Shown here: positions 1 through 12,815 of the stretch, piece by piece | Position numbering within the stretch: the first letter of the stretch is position 1 | How the letters are laid out: every line of letters begins with the position of its first letter | NCBI RefSeq assembly: GCF_008831285.2 | Contig: NC_045141.1 | Location: 3,160,001-3,224,000, forward strand | DNA: 64,000 bases | Reading direction: 5' to 3' | Source of the DNA: Nymphaea colorata | Taxonomy: Eukaryota; Streptophyta; Magnoliopsida; Nymphaeales; Nymphaeaceae | Program-made: the position numbers and the translations under genes | The notes under the pieces: generated by a model | Seen by the model: the letters and a program-made list of their open reading frames with translations, nothing else | Databases searched by the model: none | What the model was told of the DNA's origin: nothing

Positions 1-407
1 CGGAGAATTAAGTACTTCATGAATGACAGTTACCAATATTCAATCATGAACCAGTATTTACAGTCAATTGACAACATAATTCAACACTGTTAAAGAGTCA
101 GGCACAAGATTGGTTAACTTGTTGAGATAGTTTCTTTTAGCCAAAAGGTTATATTCCAGTATCCGATAGTTTATTTTTGCAAAAAGTTATATTCCGCCGA
201 GTTTCCAATATTTATTAGTGCACATTCAATAATTATCATTCCCCTTCAGTCAAAAAGTTACTATTATATAATGACTAGTATCTTAAGCAATAGGGGCCTT
301 CCAGCCTTCTTTGTCTAAAACTCTAAATCATGCAATTATACTGTCTTCCTATACCTCAAGATACTGTAACTAAATTCAAAAATTTTAAAAAATGAAATAT
401 TCTACAG

Positions 408-622
408 GAAAGGCTCCAAACTGTGAGCAAGCAACTGAAAAATCTGTTGGAAGTGAACACTACATTTTGCAGGGGCAAAGAACCCTCAAAAAAGTTATCA
501 GATTTTGTAAACGTATTTCAGCCTCTGGATGATCAAAGGGAAAAAGATATCCAGACAAACATGAGCAATTCCAAACATTATAAACTGAAACCAACAGATA
601 GTCTATCCCAAAACATGATTGG
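408..622 (+). CDS. candidate internal exon, unknown protein
   Basis: An open frame runs from an AG acceptor-like site (tctacag, 401-407) to about 638, with a possible GT donor at 622. The peptide is charged and looks coiled-coil-like (ERLQTVSKQLKNLLEVN near its start), then Lys/Ser/Asp rich. I do not recognise the family. It could be an internal exon of a gene entering from the left edge, or a chance ORF: codon bias in this AT-rich DNA is not decisive and the phase does not join simply to the next candidate exon at 1685. Confidence 0.22.
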
Positions 623-1684
623 TGTGGCTTTTTCATGAATAAATCAAGTCGCGTCTTTTTCAAGAATAGAAATTTCTAATATGCTTTTTGTGAAACTAAT
701 TGCAACCTTTGTTCTGATATATTATGTTGTTGCCAAAAAAAATGAAAGTGCTACATGATTTATGACCCTTTCAGAAACTAAATGTTATTCACTTATTTGA
801 CGAGGCAGCCTGTCAAATGTCAATAACCAAATACTTAAAGAGGCTATGAAACCCCGTGCCCTACAATTTCAGCAAATATCTTTCAACATCTATCAATAAC
901 AAATCTCCATTTTTTTTAATCTTCTGCATACATATTATTTTTGTACTCACTGCTTCTTACATTTTGTTCCTTCATTTAACCCTTTAAAGAAAATTGTTTA
1001 TGGACAATAATTTTTGCTCCTCTCATGTTTCCAGTTAAAAAAATAAATAAATAAAGGATCATTTACTTCAAGTTAAATAGTTTTTCATCTAAAGCATGTG
1101 AAATGGCTATATAAAACTAGTTTGCACAAAGAGGAGATAATTGATAACTACAAGAATTGAGAAACCATTGCTAGGCTTTAATGCTCGCAGATACCTCCAT
1201 TCATGCATGCTTGCATGTGGACATGATGTGGAGATTACTAAACATCTGCCCCAAGATATGAAGTAAAAATGTAAATATGTATGTTCCACAGTAAACACTT
1301 GAAGAAACAACAGTGCAAGGATAGCAACTGTAACACTCAAAGCTTATATAGAAACTTCCATTTTGTTGTCTCTGCGTCAAAAGACATCACCCAAAGGTCT
1401 CATGAGTTAATTGCATGAGTATTAACTTCTGGCAAAGAAGCTAGAAACCAACCTCGAAGTAACACTTTCAGCCAAATCCATTTGCACGCTCAAGCATTAA
1501 TGACTAAAAGCACAATTGCAATTGATTATAAATTTTTAATCATGTAAAAATTGAAAATTATCAGGCAGACGGAGTTCATGATCTTAAGACATAAGAGCAT
1601 CAAAATTCAAATGGCTTCAGTTCTCTACATACTTGGATTTATTGCAAAGGGAAGTTTCACTTCAAAGATAATGCATGCTGTCAG
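623..1684. other. AT-rich non-coding stretch
   Basis: No frame with recognisable protein similarity and no clear repeat. It could be intron sequence if the flanking ORFs are exons of one gene. Confidence 0.4.
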
Positions 1685-1909
1685 AAGATATTGTCTGAAA
1701 CATTAAGCAATCCGCCCATCGAAATGACCAAACAACACAACATTAAATGCATTCATGAAGAAATACCAACTCTTCAAGCATCACAACCAACATCTTTCAT
1801 GGATAAAGAAAATTTGGGTATGTCAGGTTTTATTACCACTTCTCCTGATAAAACATGTGCTGGTCTCTTAAGGTGCTCCAGCTGCTGCAAGATCAAAGAA
1901 ATGTAACAT
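1685..1909 (+). CDS. candidate terminal exon, unknown protein
   Basis: The frame opens directly after a pyrimidine-rich acceptor (ctgtcag, ending 1684) with AAG-ATA-TTG and stays open to a TAA just after 1906, about 73 codons. The peptide is Ser/Thr/Pro rich with a Cys-rich end (CSSCCKIKEM). No family is recognised. It would suit a last coding exon on the + strand followed by 3' UTR, converging on the putative minus-strand gene whose first exon is at 3462. It may equally be a chance ORF. Confidence 0.22.
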
Positions 1910-3384
1910 CTAACTCAGAATGCATCAAAGCTTTGGGAAAGAAAGTCTCACTAACATGCATGTCGCTAGATGTAGTAAAGAATGATGATGTTGGCTGACA
2001 AAAGCAAGAAATTTTCTTAAATAGCGCCTGCCCATCCCTTGACCCAGTTGCGCAGTCAGACAGAAAGAAAAAGAAAAGAGAAAGAGTGAATTTAACCTCT
2101 GCAAAACTTGGATTTTGGTTGAAAAAATAGGACAAGAATAGAAATTGTAGAGGAGTGTTGAGAGTTATTCTATGTTATGCGGATCTTTTTTGTGATTTGG
2201 TAGAAGGAAAAGGGTGTTATTTTATTATTTTTAACCTTTTGTAAATGTAGTATGTAATTCCTTTTAGGCGACCCTAATCCTTATTAATATGGAATTAGGT
2301 CTAAGGAAGTTCACTCTCAAACCATGCGTAACAAAAGTAAATGCTGCAATGGGTTATTGTTACAACTTGATATTATATGCTAGGACAAAAGATATGAAAG
2401 GTGCAGCCGCGACTGGAAACATGTTCACTTCCTACGCATTATTCCCAGGGGCACAATGGTCCCCTACATCATAAGCACGTGCTTCTTTCATTTCAATGAT
2501 AGTAGATATTACTTGATCTACGTTAACGGTAGAAAGCATCATATTATGCACCAGACTGTAACTTTCTCAGTTTATCCCACTTAATCAGAATAAGCGACTG
2601 CCCTAAATCACTTCTACAAGTTCCCAAAACCCAATTACCAATACCCTCCCCTAAATAATGGACAACTACCACTCTGAGAAACATGCTGCCTTAATGTCGA
2701 TCAAAGGCACACGCCTCTGCAATGAAATAGTCAACAGACAAAAAAGAAATCAGGCATGACAGGACCAACCACTCCATGATTCCGAAGGCAGCAAATTTCA
2801 TAATCCTAATCTTATAGACGCCCTAAACACGCCCTAAACAGCAAGTCTGCAAAGGACTGGCCCAATTCCGGCGGTGAATAATCTCATATCCGCAGAACCA
2901 ATCATCCACAATGTAACCAACACTTCAGCCAGAATTCACAGTTTAAGTGGGCATGATATCCAGAAAAGCGCACACAAATAACCATCCTAAATGGGGGCCT
3001 ATCAGAGAATCTGTCAAGCATATGCAAAAATACCCAGCAAACTCGAGAATCTTGTCACATACAATGGTTCATGGCATAAGAGTACTCCGTGACCCCATAG
3101 AATCACACGTACAAAGAGGAAACTCCTGTTATAATTAGACCACAGCTATTTCAAGCCCTATTTCTAAATTTTGACACCGAACACAAGCGAAAGCAAATGA
3201 GAAAACAAAGAGGAGAAGAGGGATAAAAAAAATACTCTAGTGTTCGACCGAAAGTATTTATTAAAGGAAAATCAGAGTATGTCCGAGAGAAAAAAAAAAG
3301 GAGGGAAAAAAGAAAATTGAGATGGGGAAAGAAGCGAATAAAACAGTCGGGAGATGAATTCGAAGTAAAGAAGAAGAAGACGAC
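1910..3384. other. non-coding stretch between convergent exon candidates
   Basis: No recognisable coding similarity on either strand. Purine-rich and oligo-A stretches occur at 3180-3385. No exon could be matched to the minus-strand candidate first exon. Confidence 0.35.
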
Positions 3385-3462
3385 CTTGAGGGCTTCTTCA
3401 CCCTGGGGACGCTTAAATCGCTCGGCTTTCTTCCTGAACGACTCATCCTTCTCTGCTTCCAT
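3385..3462 (-). CDS. candidate first coding exon, unknown protein
   Basis: On the minus strand an ATG at 3462 opens 26 highly charged codons (MEAEKDESFRKKAERF then KRPQGEEALK). They end at CAAG|GTCGTC, a possible but weak donor, after which the frame turns into low-complexity Phe/Ser. Upstream, at higher coordinates, 3463-3560 is GC-richer and pyrimidine-containing, as in a plant 5' UTR. I do not recognise the protein and found no second exon to the left. The charged start with a sharp break at a GT is the only support. Confidence 0.25.
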
Positions 3463-3599
3463 TCTTTTTTATGGTGGCCTTGGCGCTCCGCTTCCCTTCT
3501 CGGGGAAAGAAAAGGAAGTATTCCCCGAGAGCTCTACCCAGACGTAGCCGCACAGCGTCAAACAGCTTCACAAATCTGTAATTAGCAGCTTTGTTTATA

Positions 3600-4829
3600 G
3601 CGTAGGCTATCAAAGCTCGACCCGACCGTTGATTTTAATCTTATGGGGGTGTTGGGTGGACGTATATTTTGTTGGGTGCGCAATATTTTTCGTCAATTTC
3701 TTAGATGCCTTCACCGGACGGTCCATAGTCGTTTATTAATTTTTACATGTATCTTACCTTTGTAGGAATGACTTTATACAGCTAATTGATGGCCTCTCAT
3801 TAGCCAAAAAGCGATGCTCTTCCCTCCTTTGTTAAAGTGTGCTTTAGAAACCACCAAGAAAAAAAAACGTTATTCTCTCCTTGGTCCGAAGCATATTTTG
3901 GAAACCTCCTTTAGGAAGGGGGGAAACCTACCTGCATTTTTGTTCATTCATTGGTGGTAGGTTAATATGTTGCATATTCATGTCAATGTTTCAACATGTC
4001 AACATTATGACATTGATGAAGCTTACTTTAGATGGTCCATTAGAAGTCCCATATTAGGCACGAGCACAGTTAAAATTAGATTGAAAAACAATATTAACAA
4101 GTAAAAATAATATCCCAATTGATGTCAGTGTCATAACATCAAACTGCTAACTCTAAGTTTTTAATTGTGATTGCAGATTGGTTTGTTAATTGATAACAAA
4201 ATGTTAAGTTTATATGCCATTGATGTATGATTTTTTATCACGGTTTTGGGTGTAGAATTATATAGCGATCCTATTCCATGTCATGAAGATAAGCCTTTTT
4301 TTTAGATGATAGAGACAATGAGTTGCATTTCGCAACATCAATATGGTTGAAGTTTTGCCTTTGATTTGTTTGTTGTAATTGAGGAAGATGACTAGCATAA
4401 GATGTCACACATTGCAGCCAATGTTACTTTATCAGCATCAGATATAGAATTATTCCTAAAACAATTCGAAAATGCAATTCTAGATATTGATTATAGCATA
4501 GGGGATGAAATTTCAAACATGGATTAGTTAGTTAAAGGTGTACGAGAAATACAAATTACAGATAGATTTTATTATGTAGGTGATTATTTTGTCGGTGTAC
4601 CCAACAGAGAAACAACTAAAACAATGTACATGGAGCAAATAAAAATACTTCAATAGATTCAAGCATGCATGAACGATGACAACAATTATGTAACATGGTA
4701 TGGACAGTTGTTCAATCAAAGATAAACCATTAGTACCTTAACAATGATCATGTATTTGACAACATAATGGTGATCAATGCTCACCAATGACGTTTTCCCC
4801 AGTTTGTAGCATGAAAATCATTTTATTAT
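3600..4829. other. AT-rich non-coding stretch
   Basis: Nothing recognisable. The part from about 4370 may belong to the FAR1/MULE relic that follows, but its conserved N-terminal FAR1 zinc-binding region could not be read. Confidence 0.35.
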
Positions 4830-5650
4830 GAGATGGTACAAGGTTTGGCTTGTTTGTTTTCACAGTTGACTAAGGCAATGAATGAGATGCACTCACAAAT
4901 AGTGTTGACAAATGTGGTCAATTTGATTGCAGTAGCCTCAACATATGTATGGCCAAATACACATCAACATCTTTGCTTATGCCATATATTTCAAAATGCA
5001 TCAAAGAATATAGGGCCAATGGGAGTTCTATGTTAAATGGGTACATTTAAAAGTGCATGTTGAAGTTGCAAGATGGAAGTCTTTCCTATTGCCATGAAAG
5101 AAAATGATTGATTAATACTAGTTATAGGACAATAGTTGGTTGGAGAGGTTATACAATAACAAAAGGAAGTGGGCGTGGACATATGGCTAATTGTATTTAT
5201 ATGGAGACATGATTAGCATGCAAAGGGTTGAGAGTATTCTTGCTACCTCTAAGAAAAATCTCTACTCATGTTTAATGCTTTCCAATTTTGTGAACAATAT
5301 AAGTTGCTACTGCCAGATCGGTCGCTCAAGATCTTTGGGGTGGAGAATCTTAGATACAATAAGCTATAAATAGATTGCAAAGAATTGTCAATTGTTCCAA
5401 TGATGATTGATATAAAAGTGTTGATGCAGAAGGTAGACATGCACACCATTATGTTTGAATAAATGAAAATTGAATTTGTTGAAATTATTGGCAATCCACT
5501 TGCATAATTTCATGCAAGGACAATGTGCTTATATATCAAGTCGAGATCTGCATTGTGACACAAAATAAAGCAAGTGATGTCGTGTAATGCTTGTGCAAAA
5601 CATTCAAATTTAGTTGTACTCCTTGTTAGCATATCTTGAAGGTGTTGAAG
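4830..5650 (+). pseudogene. relic FAR1/FHY3-related MULE-type transposase
   Basis: Three pieces of the plant FAR1-related/Mutator-like transposase are in order on the + strand but in broken frames. (1) 4833-5036: the part of the MULE domain ending in PNTHQHLCLCHIFQNASKN, matching the family's conserved 'PNT.H.LC.WHI' block, with Trp replaced by Cys. (2) About 5190-5320: GDMISMQRVESILATS and following residues, matching the family's 'GM..TQRSES.N.FFK' block. (3) 5588-5647: the SWIM zinc finger, with C-x-C, a later C-x3-C and HILKVL, but a TAG stop between the last Cys and His. The DNA-binding N-terminus and the first catalytic region are not readable. FAR1-type proteins descend from MULE transposases and act in the nucleus; this copy cannot be functional. 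It could be a decayed transposon or a decayed FRS host gene. Confidence 0.8.
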
Positions 5651-7940
5651 CAAGAGAATGCCAATGAGCTATTGGCACAAGGTGTACTACAATACTGGAT
5701 CAACAATGCTAAGATTCAATTGATGGGCATCACTAAGGGGAAAATAATGAAAGATGTCTCATCACATCCCACTGCCAACATTTATGTTGCTCCTTAATGC
5801 ATGCTGCCAAAATTGCATAAAAAAATGTAAATGTACTAACACATAGTAGAGGTTTAGGAGAAGGTATTGATGACCATTTTACCCCTTTAATGTGCTGATT
5901 TTCTCAGATGCAAAGGCCAAAGATCACATAGTCACAAATTTTGTAATCCAAATGTTAAGCAATTGGACCTAGTCACCCATCATGTCGTCAGTCAAAAAAT
6001 AACCATCACCCCTGATCACCCTCATATTGCCCAAATTTAATATAATTTTCATGAAATAGCTCTAGAACTCCTAAGAATTATGTTCTACCAATTCAGTTAG
6101 AAAATTTCTCACATTTTCAAATCACCAAGGAGCTTCCACAACTTGTTTTCCAGCCCACATTTGGTCGAATTTAGCTCCAAGTGGTCCATTTCTGTTGTTT
6201 TCTAGTAAGTTCTTTACACAAGATCATATGCTGATCCCAACAACTTTGTTTTCAAATCCTTTTCAGTGTCAGTAGACTATTTTCAGTGAAACCCTCAATT
6301 TCTAGGGCCAAATTCCCATCATAAACCTTTCATTTCCTCCATTATGGCTGAACTGAGTTCACTAGCTCAGTGATTCACATAATTCTCAGCACTAACACCT
6401 TGTTAATACACATTGAGCTCATGTTAAGGTTTTCTCAAGAGAGTATTTTCCTCTCACTAATCCTAATTTGAGGTCTAGAGAATTGTCCTAATATCAAAGT
6501 TTTCCTATTTCCTTCATTTTGAGTGTCTCAATTGAGTTTTTTTCAATTGAGGGTTAGTTAGGTTGTGTCGAATTGGCAACATGTTTTTCAGTGTTAGAGC
6601 TGACTATCTTTAGCTCAAGTTGGATTAGTTCATCTAAAAACTATCTCATTTTTCATTTCCACTCATATCTCTCACATGTCTGGAGCTCTTAGTGATAGCT
6701 CAAACTTCTGAGCTGAAATTCTTACTATTCGGAATTCAAATTGGCAGTACATTCACATCAATGTGATTAGAAAACATCACAACCAAGTATCATTTGCTTC
6801 AGTCATCACTACCCTCAACCACTCAACCTTGTTTGAATCTAGACTTCATCACTTATGGCTTCAAAGATCAATCTGAGACTATAATTTTCAATCTGAGCAC
6901 ACTAATTGATTCAACATCCCTCGAAGAGAGTCTTAGTGCATCAATTTCTCATGAACAAGTTCAAAATCACTATTTTCCATTTTGCCCTCCGCATTTTCGT
7001 TTACAGCTTGGTCAACTTTGAAAAATTTGATTTTCCAAGGGCAAATCAAGTCCTTTTTCAAAGAAATTGCACATGAGCACATACTTTTTTGTTTTCTATG
7101 ATTTGCATACTTTGATGTCCACTCTGACTAGTAGAACATGCTTTATGTGCTAGGGGCAAAATCATCATTTATTGTGTGCATGATTTTTATATTTTTCTAA
7201 GTTAGGAACCACTTGAACGCAACTTACAAGTTTCATATGATAGACCTGAGAACAACATAGCTCATGCAAGGTCTCCACTCACCTTGAATTCAGCTCATAT
7301 CAAAATTGAACTTAGTCACCTCAATTTGACCTAAAATTGAACGTAGTTGACCAAGCCTGGTATGGACCTATGTCCAACCCAGCTCAAACTTAGAGCAAGC
7401 CCAAGTCAACATCCTAGCATTGAGCTTTAACCTACTAAACCTAGGCTGACCCTAGGTCCTGTGCATGTATCTTAGATCCTGATTTTAAATTCCAAATCTG
7501 CAATCTAGGCCCGCAATCTGCATTGTTTAGATTTGGATCTCATGTTTGATATCCAAAATCATTTTGGTCAATACAAAACAAGATCCAAACCTCTAATCTA
7601 AATCCAAAATCCAAATCCATGGTCAAAATCCATATCAGAACCCAGATCAAACATCATCACCAATCAAGTGCTTTAAACTAATTTGTCTGGAACCATATTG
7701 TTCTTGGTCGTCCATTTCAGGGCCGGAAGGGTTTTTCATCATTTTCGAAGAGAGAACCCTAAGAGTGATGCTCCCACTCCTATTTTCTTGGTAATTGTCT
7801 AAAAAATAAAATTTATATAGTAAAGTGTGGGCCCTTGATCAAATTTCCAAGCAAATCTCAACTGTCGATTTGCTGACACATCAACAATCACTGTTTTTCA
7901 TTTTCTAAATATTTGATTGGTTAGAATTGGCTAAAATCTA
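5651..7940. other. AT-rich non-coding, possible retroelement remains
   Basis: No ORF with recognisable similarity. From about 7440 the text becomes quasi-repetitive around 'atccaaat', a style that continues further right and suggests a decayed long retroelement tract. Confidence 0.3.
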
Positions 7941-7952
7941 GCCAAAAGCATT

Positions 7953-7962
7953 ATAAAAAGGG
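7953..7962 (+). promoter_or_regulatory. TATA-like box in a possible LTR
   Basis: The sequence tataaaaagg is followed by a GC-richer stretch (ctgggggtcg) and a pyrimidine-rich leader (about 7980-8040). That is the arrangement of a core promoter with a transcript start 25-35 bases on. No coding frame follows, so a retroelement LTR promoter is more likely than a host gene promoter. Confidence 0.35.
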
Positions 7963-8189
7963 GCTGGGGGTCGTCCAACCTCTATTCTTCCCCTGTGACC
8001 TGAATTCCAAGTTGAGCCTTCCCTCTTCTTTATTGTTTACTTAGTTCTCTTCATTTTTTTTGTTAACTTTGATTCTTCCCCTTTCTGCATGATTTTGAAG
8101 GTTTTCTAAGAGCATTCCAAGAGGTTTGGACATGGAACAGCAATGGAGAAAAGAAGAAAAAGAAGAACAAAGGAGAAGAACAAGGAGGC

Positions 8190-8236
8190 ACGTTCTCTCC
8201 CTCTCTCTCTCATTCTCTCTCTCTCTTTCCTTCATG
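8190..8236. repeat. CT-rich microsatellite
   Basis: Interrupted (CT)n tract. It produces spurious Ser/Leu and Arg/Glu open frames on the two strands. Confidence 0.8.
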
Positions 8237-8339
8237 AACTTCACGTAGGAACTATCCTTCACTTCCATGTTCCTCTGTTCTTCATTAGCATTCATGCATT
8301 ATTATTTTGTCATTTTCTTGATTTACTTTAAATTCTAAT

Positions 8340-10280
8340 ATGATTAGTTGATTGATTTACATGATTAATGTAATCACATTTGGGAAATTTCATTAAAATC
8401 TAGTTTAGGAGACATTAAATTTTAAGTTTAATGAAAATCAAACTTGTTGTTGTAAGCCATACTTTTTGCTTAACTTCAAATAACTAAATCCCTCAAACCA
8501 AAAATCATTTTTTGAATCCATAAAAAAACATGGTTTTGTGTACATGCCTAGTTTGTGACTACCAATTTTCATGCTTTTTTTATTATGATTTGACCATTTG
8601 TCATGTCAATTTTGAAAATTGGGATTCCTGTCTCAGATTTTTAACAAAACTATGACATAAAATTTTGTAGGTTAATTAACTTAGTTCTCTCAATCCAAAG
8701 GTTGAAATTCATTCTATAAAAACCATGAGTTTGTTGTATGTGTCTAGTTCCTTCACCTAAAATTTCATGAAATTTTATATTGGTTTGGCCCCTTAATTTA
8801 ACATTTTAATCAGATCAGTTTCTACAACTTTTGTAGAACTCAGTAGGAAACAAAATTTTTGCACTACTTTGCACATGTATTACTTTATGTGTATTTGCTC
8901 TTTTTGAATGCTTCTAAGTTTTTTAGTTTTTATGCCATGTCATGAGTCTAACCCCAAATTTTTAGTCAAAACCTAGTTTTCTACCCCCCTTCAAATAAGA
9001 TCACAAAGTCAGGTGATTAAACAATTCAACGCAGAAAAGTGGAATTTTAGTGACTTTTCCACTTTCTCATTTTAATGTCTGATTTATTTTTCATATATGT
9101 AAGATTTTGTAGTTCTTCTGATATGTAGAGAACCTATAGATAAAATTTCAAATCAAGGTGCGTTTTCTAACCAAACTTTACATCTCTTTGAAATTTGTGT
9201 AGAAATTGTTATAATAACTTAGTATTTTATGCCAAATTCTTGTTTTCCGAGTTGTTGCATCAACTTGTTAGATTAATAACTCTCTCATCTATGAGTCTTT
9301 TCTTGTGATTTCAAGTTTTGTAGACTCTTAGATGGAGCTTATAGATAAAATTTTACATTAATTTATACAAATTTGACATGTTTTTCAAAGAGGTAAACTT
9401 CATGATTTGAACTATTTTCTGTTTTCCACATTTTGTTTTCCTGCAAAAACTGTTTAATAGCCTATGTTTTTTAGTCTACAACTTTTGTTTTTAGAAGCTT
9501 TTTCAAAAATTTTAAATGTGGATACTAAGTTAGCATTGATAATTGAACATCATTCCATTAACTTTTGCATTCATACAACATGAGTTCTGATTTGTTTTAC
9601 TGTTTTCTGGTACTCAAATTTTAGAGTATGCTTCCAAATTGCTACTTTGGTAGCAATTTTGCATATCAACAACCTTATCATCTCTTATTAAATTGTATTG
9701 ATGCATTGTTAGATGTGCATTAGTTCAAATATATTGCATCTGGACTTCAATATATGAATTTAGGGCTTTGAATGAGTTTGTTACAATAAACCCTTCTCAT
9801 TAATCTTAATATATCAAGTGAAAGCCCTAATTTTGATCTAAATTCTATATCATTTCAAAATATCATGTCATTCATGCATATATGTCTGTTTTACTTGGTT
9901 TTATTTCTGTTAACGTGTGTAACTGTGTGCATTCATGTAGGTTGTGCATTTGTTTATTTAGAAAATACACGTAGATTTAGGCTTCATATTAATCAAGTTA
10001 AGTTCGTCAACTACATACATGCAGCAATATCCCATATATATACTTGACTTAAGTCGATTATATGAAAATACAATTCAAAACTCATAGTTTTTGAATGCAT
10101 ATTTTCAAATGGCCTCTATCTAATTTATTTTTCTAAAAACCTAGATTCATTCACGATTGAGATCTAATCCTTAGTGTTAAACCTACCTAAAACCTTAGTT
10201 TTCTTTCAATATCTGAAACAAGATGTGATATTGAGTCAATAATCATGTAACCCGATCTGACACAAGACAATGCCTTCATT
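8340..10280. other. T-rich non-coding stretch
   Basis: Long T-rich sequence without coding similarity. It probably belongs to the same decayed element as the TATA-like box on its left, but no target-site duplication or LTR pair was found. Confidence 0.3.
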
Positions 10281-10284
10281 AGGT

Positions 10285-10430
10285 TGAACCTAAACCCTAG
10301 CTAAGGTAAGCTTAAACCCTAGCCAAGTTTAGCTTAAACCCTAGCCAAATTAAACCTAAACCCTAATAAGGTTAAAACAAGACCTTAATCGGTTAAACCA
10401 AAACCGCAGTTAGGTTAGACATGTGGATTT
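10285..10430 (+). repeat. 22-bp tandem repeat carrying telo-box motifs
   Basis: The motif aaaccctag/aaaccctaa begins at 10292, 10314, 10336 and 10358, an exact 22-bp spacing. The intervening text (variants of 'gctaaggtaagctt') is also related. More diverged units continue to about 10430. AAACCCTA is the plant telo-box core, here in a minisatellite rather than a telomeric array. Confidence 0.75.
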
Positions 10431-11042
10431 TAGAGAAGTTGGATCCAGATCTTAATTAATTGGATGTTGGGTTTGAGATCAAGCATAAGATCAGACTTGA
10501 ATATGGTTTGGATCAAAGATGTTGGATTACTAGACCTAGATTTTATGAGAATTGAACATAAGATTTGGATTTTACATCAACATTTTAGATTTGGATCCCT
10601 TGCAATTTGGAACAAGATCATAAACATTTATTTTAGGTTTTAGAATCCAAACCTTGAATTTGGATCGTTGTACTAAATCTAGGATTTAGATAAAAAAACA
10701 TTGGATGAAATATAATTTATAAATTGGATTCAATGAACTGCCAATTAGGATCCAAATTCAAATTCCATTTAGGATGACCCCAAGTCCAAATTGTGTGTTT
10801 GGATCAATCGTTGAATGTTTGGATCATCGTTAGTTAATGAATTTGAATTTAAACTTTGAATTAAGATCTTCCTAGCTGCACATCCCAAACTTAGAAATTA
10901 GATCACAATTATGTATTTGTTTACATGTAATTTTTTTTATCAAATCTTACATAAATACCATAATAAATGGGAAATCATTACATGTACTCGCCTCTGTTTT
11001 CCTGTACGGGATTTCAAGAGATGGGATCCATCATATTCGTAC

Positions 11043-11090
11043 GAGGCCTAGCTGTTCTTGGTACCTTTACCGGGGGTGATCAGACCATGG
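11043..11090 (+). repeat. GC-rich conserved block, copy 1 of an inverted pair
   Basis: The segment ending 'cctttaccgggggtgatca' matches the reverse complement of 25447-25492 over about 46 bases without gaps. GC content here is far above the surroundings. Such blocks occur in untranslated parts of plant LTR retrotransposons, so it probably marks a relic element on the + strand. Confidence 0.5.
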
Positions 11091-11689
11091 AATGGGCTAA
11101 ATGTTCCATTTCCTAAGTCTAAATGTTGTCCAAAGCCTAATAAAGCAAACATATCTTAATTTTGAAATCATGTATATTTTAAAATCTAAGTATATCTTAG
11201 AAATGGACTGATGAACAAGAAAAAATTAATCTGAAGTTTGTTCATGTCTATTATCATCGTAGATCAATGCAAATCAATGTCCTAAATCTAATATGATGCA
11301 TGCAAAAACTAAGTCATGTAGACATGGAGTCAGGTCTCTACTAGGACTAGGATATGGGAGGTGGATCTATTAGGAGAAAAATGAATATTAATCCAAGACT
11401 TATAATCGTGATCTAAGAAATTTTATATAATTCTTGTCCTAAATTTGAAATAGGAGATGTTATAAAAGTCAAAATATCATTTCATGTCATTGAGACTCAT
11501 GTTCCCAAATCTAGGGTCAAAGGTCCAGAAACTTTGATCTTGTATTCATCATTAGATGTTTTAAGATCCCAATTCTAAATGGGTAATCCAAATTTGATGA
11601 TTATTGGGCTTAAAATTTTGTATTTGAGTCTCACTCTACGGGGATTGATCCTATGTTTATGATCAAATACTCATTTGCTTTGAAATTCA

Positions 11690-11920
11690 ATCCAAGATCC
11701 AAGAACTAAAACCTAAGATCCGAGATCTAAAATCCAAGGTCCAAAACCAAAGGTATGAATCTGAAATCCATAATCTATAATCTAAGATTTACGATTCCAG
11801 ACTTGTATGTCAAATCTGATTCAAAATCCAAAGTATAATATCCAAGATCTAAAATCTAAGACTTTAGATCTAAAATCTAAGATCCAAAATCTATAATCCA
11901 ACATCCAAAATCTAATACTT
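11690..11920. repeat. quasi-periodic 'atctaagatccaaa' degenerate repeat
   Basis: Roughly 9-12-base units built on aatct/gatcc/aaaat follow one another for about 230 bases with heavy divergence. Similar text is scattered over 7440-11900. Confidence 0.5.
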
Positions 11921-12600
11921 GGGATCGAAACCCCAATACTTGAAATCCAAGTATGTTAGACTTGCGTTAATGTCATGGTTTAGATCAACATAAGGTTTAT
12001 GATTTGAATCCAATTCTTTGAATTGAGATTCAAGATTCAAATGCACTAGGGTTAAGTTGGTCAAAATGATCTGGTTCAGTTTTAGTATGAATCTATTTGG
12101 GTTTGACCATGGTGTGTTTGGTCTTAGTGAAACCCTATGATGTAGGATATACAATTCATTCATTTTATGTGAATGAATGTAGTTCAAAGACGTTTGATCA
12201 GATCTAGGCTATGAGACTAGGTTTATAAGTAGTAGGCTCTAAGACCGGCCTGAGCTAAGTCTTAAAGAACTGAGCTAGATTTCGATTCCATGTTTACAAG
12301 GCCTGGGGTTTTTAAAGTCATTTAAAGAAGTTGATTTCTGAAAATATTTTGAAAAATTATGATTTTGAAATGGTTCTTATATAAGGACCAAGTTCGATTC
12401 AAGTTTTTATATACCAAGGGTGATGCACATAGGGTATGCTATTAAGCTGACCTAGTCTGGTTTCAGACAAGGGGTGCATGTGGGTGCAAGGTGAGCTAGT
12501 GCATATTGAAACATATAAGCCATGTATGGTTGAAGAAAGTATAAAAAAAAAACTATATCATATATCCATGGTTTAAGTAAAACTACATAAACAAAAACAT
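11921..12600. other. non-coding stretch
   Basis: No recognisable feature; AT-rich continuation of the decayed element tract. Confidence 0.3.
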
Positions 12601-12659
12601 GAAATTAAAAGAAATAAACAAGGAATAGAAGGGCATACTGACGCCTATGCCTACCCTAA

Positions 12660-12815
12660 AGACATTAAAATAAATCTAATCTAAAAAATAAACACTAAAC
12701 TAAGAAACAAATAGACTAAACTAAACATGCTAGAAACAAAAGAAAACTAAACAAGCTAAAAGGAAAAGGAAACTAAACTAAACATGCTAAAAGCAAAACT
12801 AAACATGCTTAAAGA
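12660..12815. repeat. degenerate 'actaaacatgctaaaag' tandem repeat
   Basis: Variants of actaaacatgctagaaacaa recur about five times at irregular 25-35-base spacing, next to the 3' side of the LINE. Confidence 0.55.

Noticed and set aside
10285-10370. Interstitial telomere
   Set aside because: The telo-box words are spaced by 22 bases of other sequence, not contiguous TTTAGGG repeats.
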